Below are positions 61,324-64,000 of a stretch of DNA of 64,000 nt, one piece after another. Every line of letters begins with the position of its first letter. Positions within the stretch are counted from its first letter, which is position 1. The notes beneath the pieces are model-generated. The model was not told the origin of the DNA. It saw only the letters and a program-made list of their open reading frames with translations, and ran no database searches. This DNA is from Rotaria sordida (taxonomy: Eukaryota; Rotifera; Eurotatoria; Philodinida; Philodinidae), in NCBI GenBank assembly GCA_905250125.1, contig CAJNOL010001275.1, forward strand, positions 1-64,000, given 5' to 3'. Both the position numbers and the translations under genes were made by a program.

Positions 61324-61613
61324 ATGGATAAACTTTGTATTCGCTTATATGTAAAAATTCGTTGGTTATTAAGTTTAAATGCTACACAAATTCATAATGA
61401 ATTAACTGCTACTTATGGACAAGGTGTTGTTTCATATAGTAAAATTACTCATTGGATTGATCGATTTTTAAGTAGACGAGAGTCATTGGAAGATAACCTT
61501 CATAATAGTCGTTATTACTAAACAAAATATTGATGCGATCCAGGACCTGGTGAATGATGATCCACATTTTAGTATCGATTATGTTACTACCATCTCAGAC
61601 ACAGTTATCATAT
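61324..61613 (+). pseudogene. Mariner-type transposase relic (N-terminal part)
   Basis: From ATG at 61324 the frame gives a mariner-like helix-turn-helix region: ATQIHNELTATYGQGV, SKITHWIDRFLSRRESLED. It stops at 61519-61521; the family continues in another frame as IQDLVNDDPHFSIDYV to about 61613, so at least one frameshift is present. The catalytic DDD part is absent. A 5' end may lie near 61147 (AGGGTAGTTAAAAAGTTCT, compatible with a mariner terminal repeat), but no 3' end is found; the downstream side is cut by other repeats. Confidence 0.75.
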
Positions 61614-61746
61614 AACCCTTTCCAGCCGGCTGCTAGAAGACAAGTAACAAAAAAGTCTTTTTATGGATTTTCGTTGTTCCTAGACCAAGGAGATAGGAAA
61701 AGTTTATTTCTCAGAACCAATAAGTGCTTCGGCATCTAATGGCTTC

Positions 61747-62316
61747 ATGTATCCATTTGGATTCATCCGGCCACTAAGGGACAAAAATTTTGAAAAAGCC
61801 ATTTTTTTTTTGTCCAGCAAAATTTGATATTTTATGGTTTTTCTTGCATCTATATTTGTAGATGAAATCACACGTTGCCTGTTTGTCGATGTTTTGCAGT
61901 CCAAAGCTTAAATATTTCTAGAATGTTCTAAGATTCTGCAGTATAGTGCAATAGTAGCTCAATTTTTTCCGAAAATTTCAATAGATTCAGGAATATTGTA
62001 GAGAGTTGCTGAATATTTCGTGATGGCCTAGTTTGTAACACTAGAAAATGTTCAAAAACTCTTTAGAATGTTTCTGAATTTCTAAAAATTTTCGAAAAAA
62101 ATTGAGCTACTATTGCACTGTACTGCAGACTCTTCGAACATTCTAGAAATATTTAAGCTTCGGACTGCAAAACATCGATAAACAGGCAACGTGTGATTTC
62201 ATCTACAAATATAGATGCAAGAAAAACCATAAAATATCAAATTTTGCTGGACAAAAAAAAATGATTTTTTCAAAATTTTTGTCCCTTAGTGGCCGGATGT
62301 ATCCAAATGGATGCAT
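61747..62316. mobile_element. 570-bp fold-back element
   Basis: Arms of about 240 bases, 61747-61985 and 62075-62316 reversed, nearly alike; the ends read ATG(T/C)ATCCATTTGG and the next block is ATCCGGCCACTAAGGGAC in both. The spacer is about 90 bases. No real coding frame; an open frame over 61704-61904 is a by-product of the arm. Arms are less diverged than those of the 2516-4440 element, so it is younger. Confidence 0.88.
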
Positions 62317-64000
62317 TCCCATTTTTTATTATTCGAATTTTTTAAATAATCCGTCTTAGTGATTCAATAGACAGTAGGTCTATGAAGGAAGATTAACAAC
62401 TGCTTGCTTCGAAGTTTGATTATTTAGAGACACGAGAAAAGGATTATTTCTATACGAACGCTATTCTGGAGCATTTTGGATAGAGCCGGCCATTTTCTTA
62501 GTGAGTATTATTTTCTTCTTCTAAACACGTGAATGTGTGTTGAAATGTGTTAACTTATTTATCAAATCGTCAAAACATTTCATATCATCACTACAAGTTA
62601 CTTCTTCGTAAAATATTGGCTTCATGTATCTAAATGGATACATCCGGCTGTAAAGGGATAAACTATCGTGATAAATATTTGAAGATTTAAGTCAAAAATT
62701 TACATAAGAAAACAAAAAAACATCATCAACAACAAGTAGCATAAATTTGCATTATAAAATTGCGAAATCACATATTGAAGATATTACTCTCTATATTTAT
62801 TATCCTCAAGAAGAAAAAAATGAAAGTTATGGCTCATCTACCATAGTCACTTGATCGTGCTTCTTCAGACTTTTGATTGCTCGATTGTCTAAAACGCAGC
62901 TTTGATACATATTCAGATGCTACAAATTTAGCTAAAGCAATAACCAACGAGTTTAATTCAATATCTATTCAAGAATACTGAAAGACATTCCAGGAGTGAA
63001 TTGAAAGAATGAAACTTTGTACTGAACATCATGGAGACTACTTTGAACATTTACTGTAAAAAGATTAGCAAAATCTTTTTTTCTATGAATAAATATTTGA
63101 AAGTCCGAGAATTTATCGAGTAACCTATGTATATAAGCAATGTAAAAGGCATAATTTTATCATAGCCATGTCTTAGGATAAGTCTCAAATCTCGTGAAGA
63201 CCTATCTCGATGTAAAGTTTCAAGTTAAAATTCTCAACACGACATTGACTTACAAAAAATAACCGTAAAAATGCAGTATTATCATAAGAATAAGCTAAGG
63301 ACTCAAACTCTTTTTAGGGTATTCATAGCTCATTAGAGTCTACATAATATGTATAGTCCCGACTCAAAAGTGATTAATCAATTGGAGGACTTCCCACGTT
63401 TAGTAAGTAGAATAAATGATTGATCAGGTATTAATTTTGTTTGTTTTTTTTTTTATCAAGGAAAGTAATGTTTATTGTTTAGAATGGAATTTTTCGAAAA
63501 GAATATGTACGATAAACAATATGATAAAAACTAATTCATTTTTGTAATCTGTAAATCTTTTAACACAAATAAAATTATATCGATCTATATGTTTTGAAAA
63601 TGCATTTTACAATTTACTCAATTGATGAAATAGAGTTCATATCGAAATTACTAATCATAATGATGATTATAATGAAAATTAATATGCAAAAATTAAAAAC
63701 GAATATTTCTGATCTGCTAGTTGGTTTTTGAATAATACAAAAAGAATCTATCTTCCGATTATTGTTTCTGTATTATAAATAAACAATGATATTAATTAAT
63801 TTTCCATACAAAATAATTATCTTTACAGTTGTAATAGATATCGATCTAAACGGATCAGACTGACATAAGTCATTCTTTACTTGTTAGATTTTATAACAGG
63901 TAAATGAATCTCTTGATTAATCATCACTGTCTCTTATTCAATACAGGAATGATGTAAGAAATATGTGACATTACTAAAAAAGCTTTTCATTATTTATGTT

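Larger units (their letters stand above)
60871..64000. other. Intergenic region right of the adhesion GPCR
   Basis: Holds a mariner relic and a fold-back element, described separately. At 62617-62660 is a solo end of that same fold-back family. At 63297-63335 is a copy of R5 (see 11340-11660). No gene is seen from 62660 to the window end; sequence is AT-rich and without long open frames. Confidence 0.5.

Noticed and set aside
61704-61904. 66-codon minus-strand frame
   Set aside because: It is simply one arm of the fold-back element.
1-64000. tRNA, rRNA, CRISPR array or retroelement
   Set aside because: I scanned for tRNA B-box-like GGTTC words, regularly spaced repeats and reverse-transcriptase motifs and found none convincing. 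The 43-bp minisatellite has no spacers, so it is not a CRISPR array.

Overview
The window is nuclear DNA of a small-genome invertebrate animal. It is strongly AT-rich, genes are dense, and most introns are 50-70 nt with GT..AG ends. A chitin synthase fused to a myosin motor is a lophotrochozoan hallmark, and the codon use and many short introns suggest a rotifer, most likely a bdelloid. That placement is inference; a different spiralian cannot be excluded. One 100-base N gap lies at 40866-40965.

Layout. At 1-189 is the last exon of an unidentified plus-strand gene. At 1540-2427 is a four-exon secreted Cu/Zn superoxide dismutase. 2428-6306 is intergenic and holds a large fold-back element with a second element nested in it. 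From 35314 down to 6307 on the minus strand runs one 38-exon gene whose phases all join: a complete myosin motor, an IQ motif, a linker, then a full multi-pass chitin synthase (2829 residues). Its longer introns are filled with mobile DNA: a decayed MULE transposon, hAT-like miniature elements, several long-hairpin fold-back elements, an inverted minisatellite and dispersed repeats. One intron also holds a 216-codon open exon that looks like an alternative first exon for a form without most of the motor. Next, same strand, is Rab8 (38923-35967). Across a divergent intergenic region are TATA-binding protein (40966-42567, 5' end lost in the gap), an RGG/vWA protein of Ro60-like layout (45091-47078), a nuclear receptor (49776-52794) and a 12-exon adhesion GPCR (54988-60870), all on the plus strand. 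The right end holds a mariner relic and another fold-back element.

How the genes relate. The chitin synthase and Rab8 both belong to delivery of material to the cell surface: the motor domain could tether or move chitin synthase vesicles on actin, and Rab8 drives polarised exocytosis. Their adjacency may still be chance. The other genes are unrelated housekeeping, signalling and stress genes. No rRNA, tRNA, CRISPR or retroelement was recognised.

Most unusual points: the intact motor-chitin synthase with its possible internal promoter; two about 865-bp TA-flanked elements (2983-3845 and 50726-51592) that share almost no sequence yet keep a 14-15-nt motif at the same three offsets (17, about 183, about 373); and a 1-kb hairpin inside the intron that splits the myosin P-loop.
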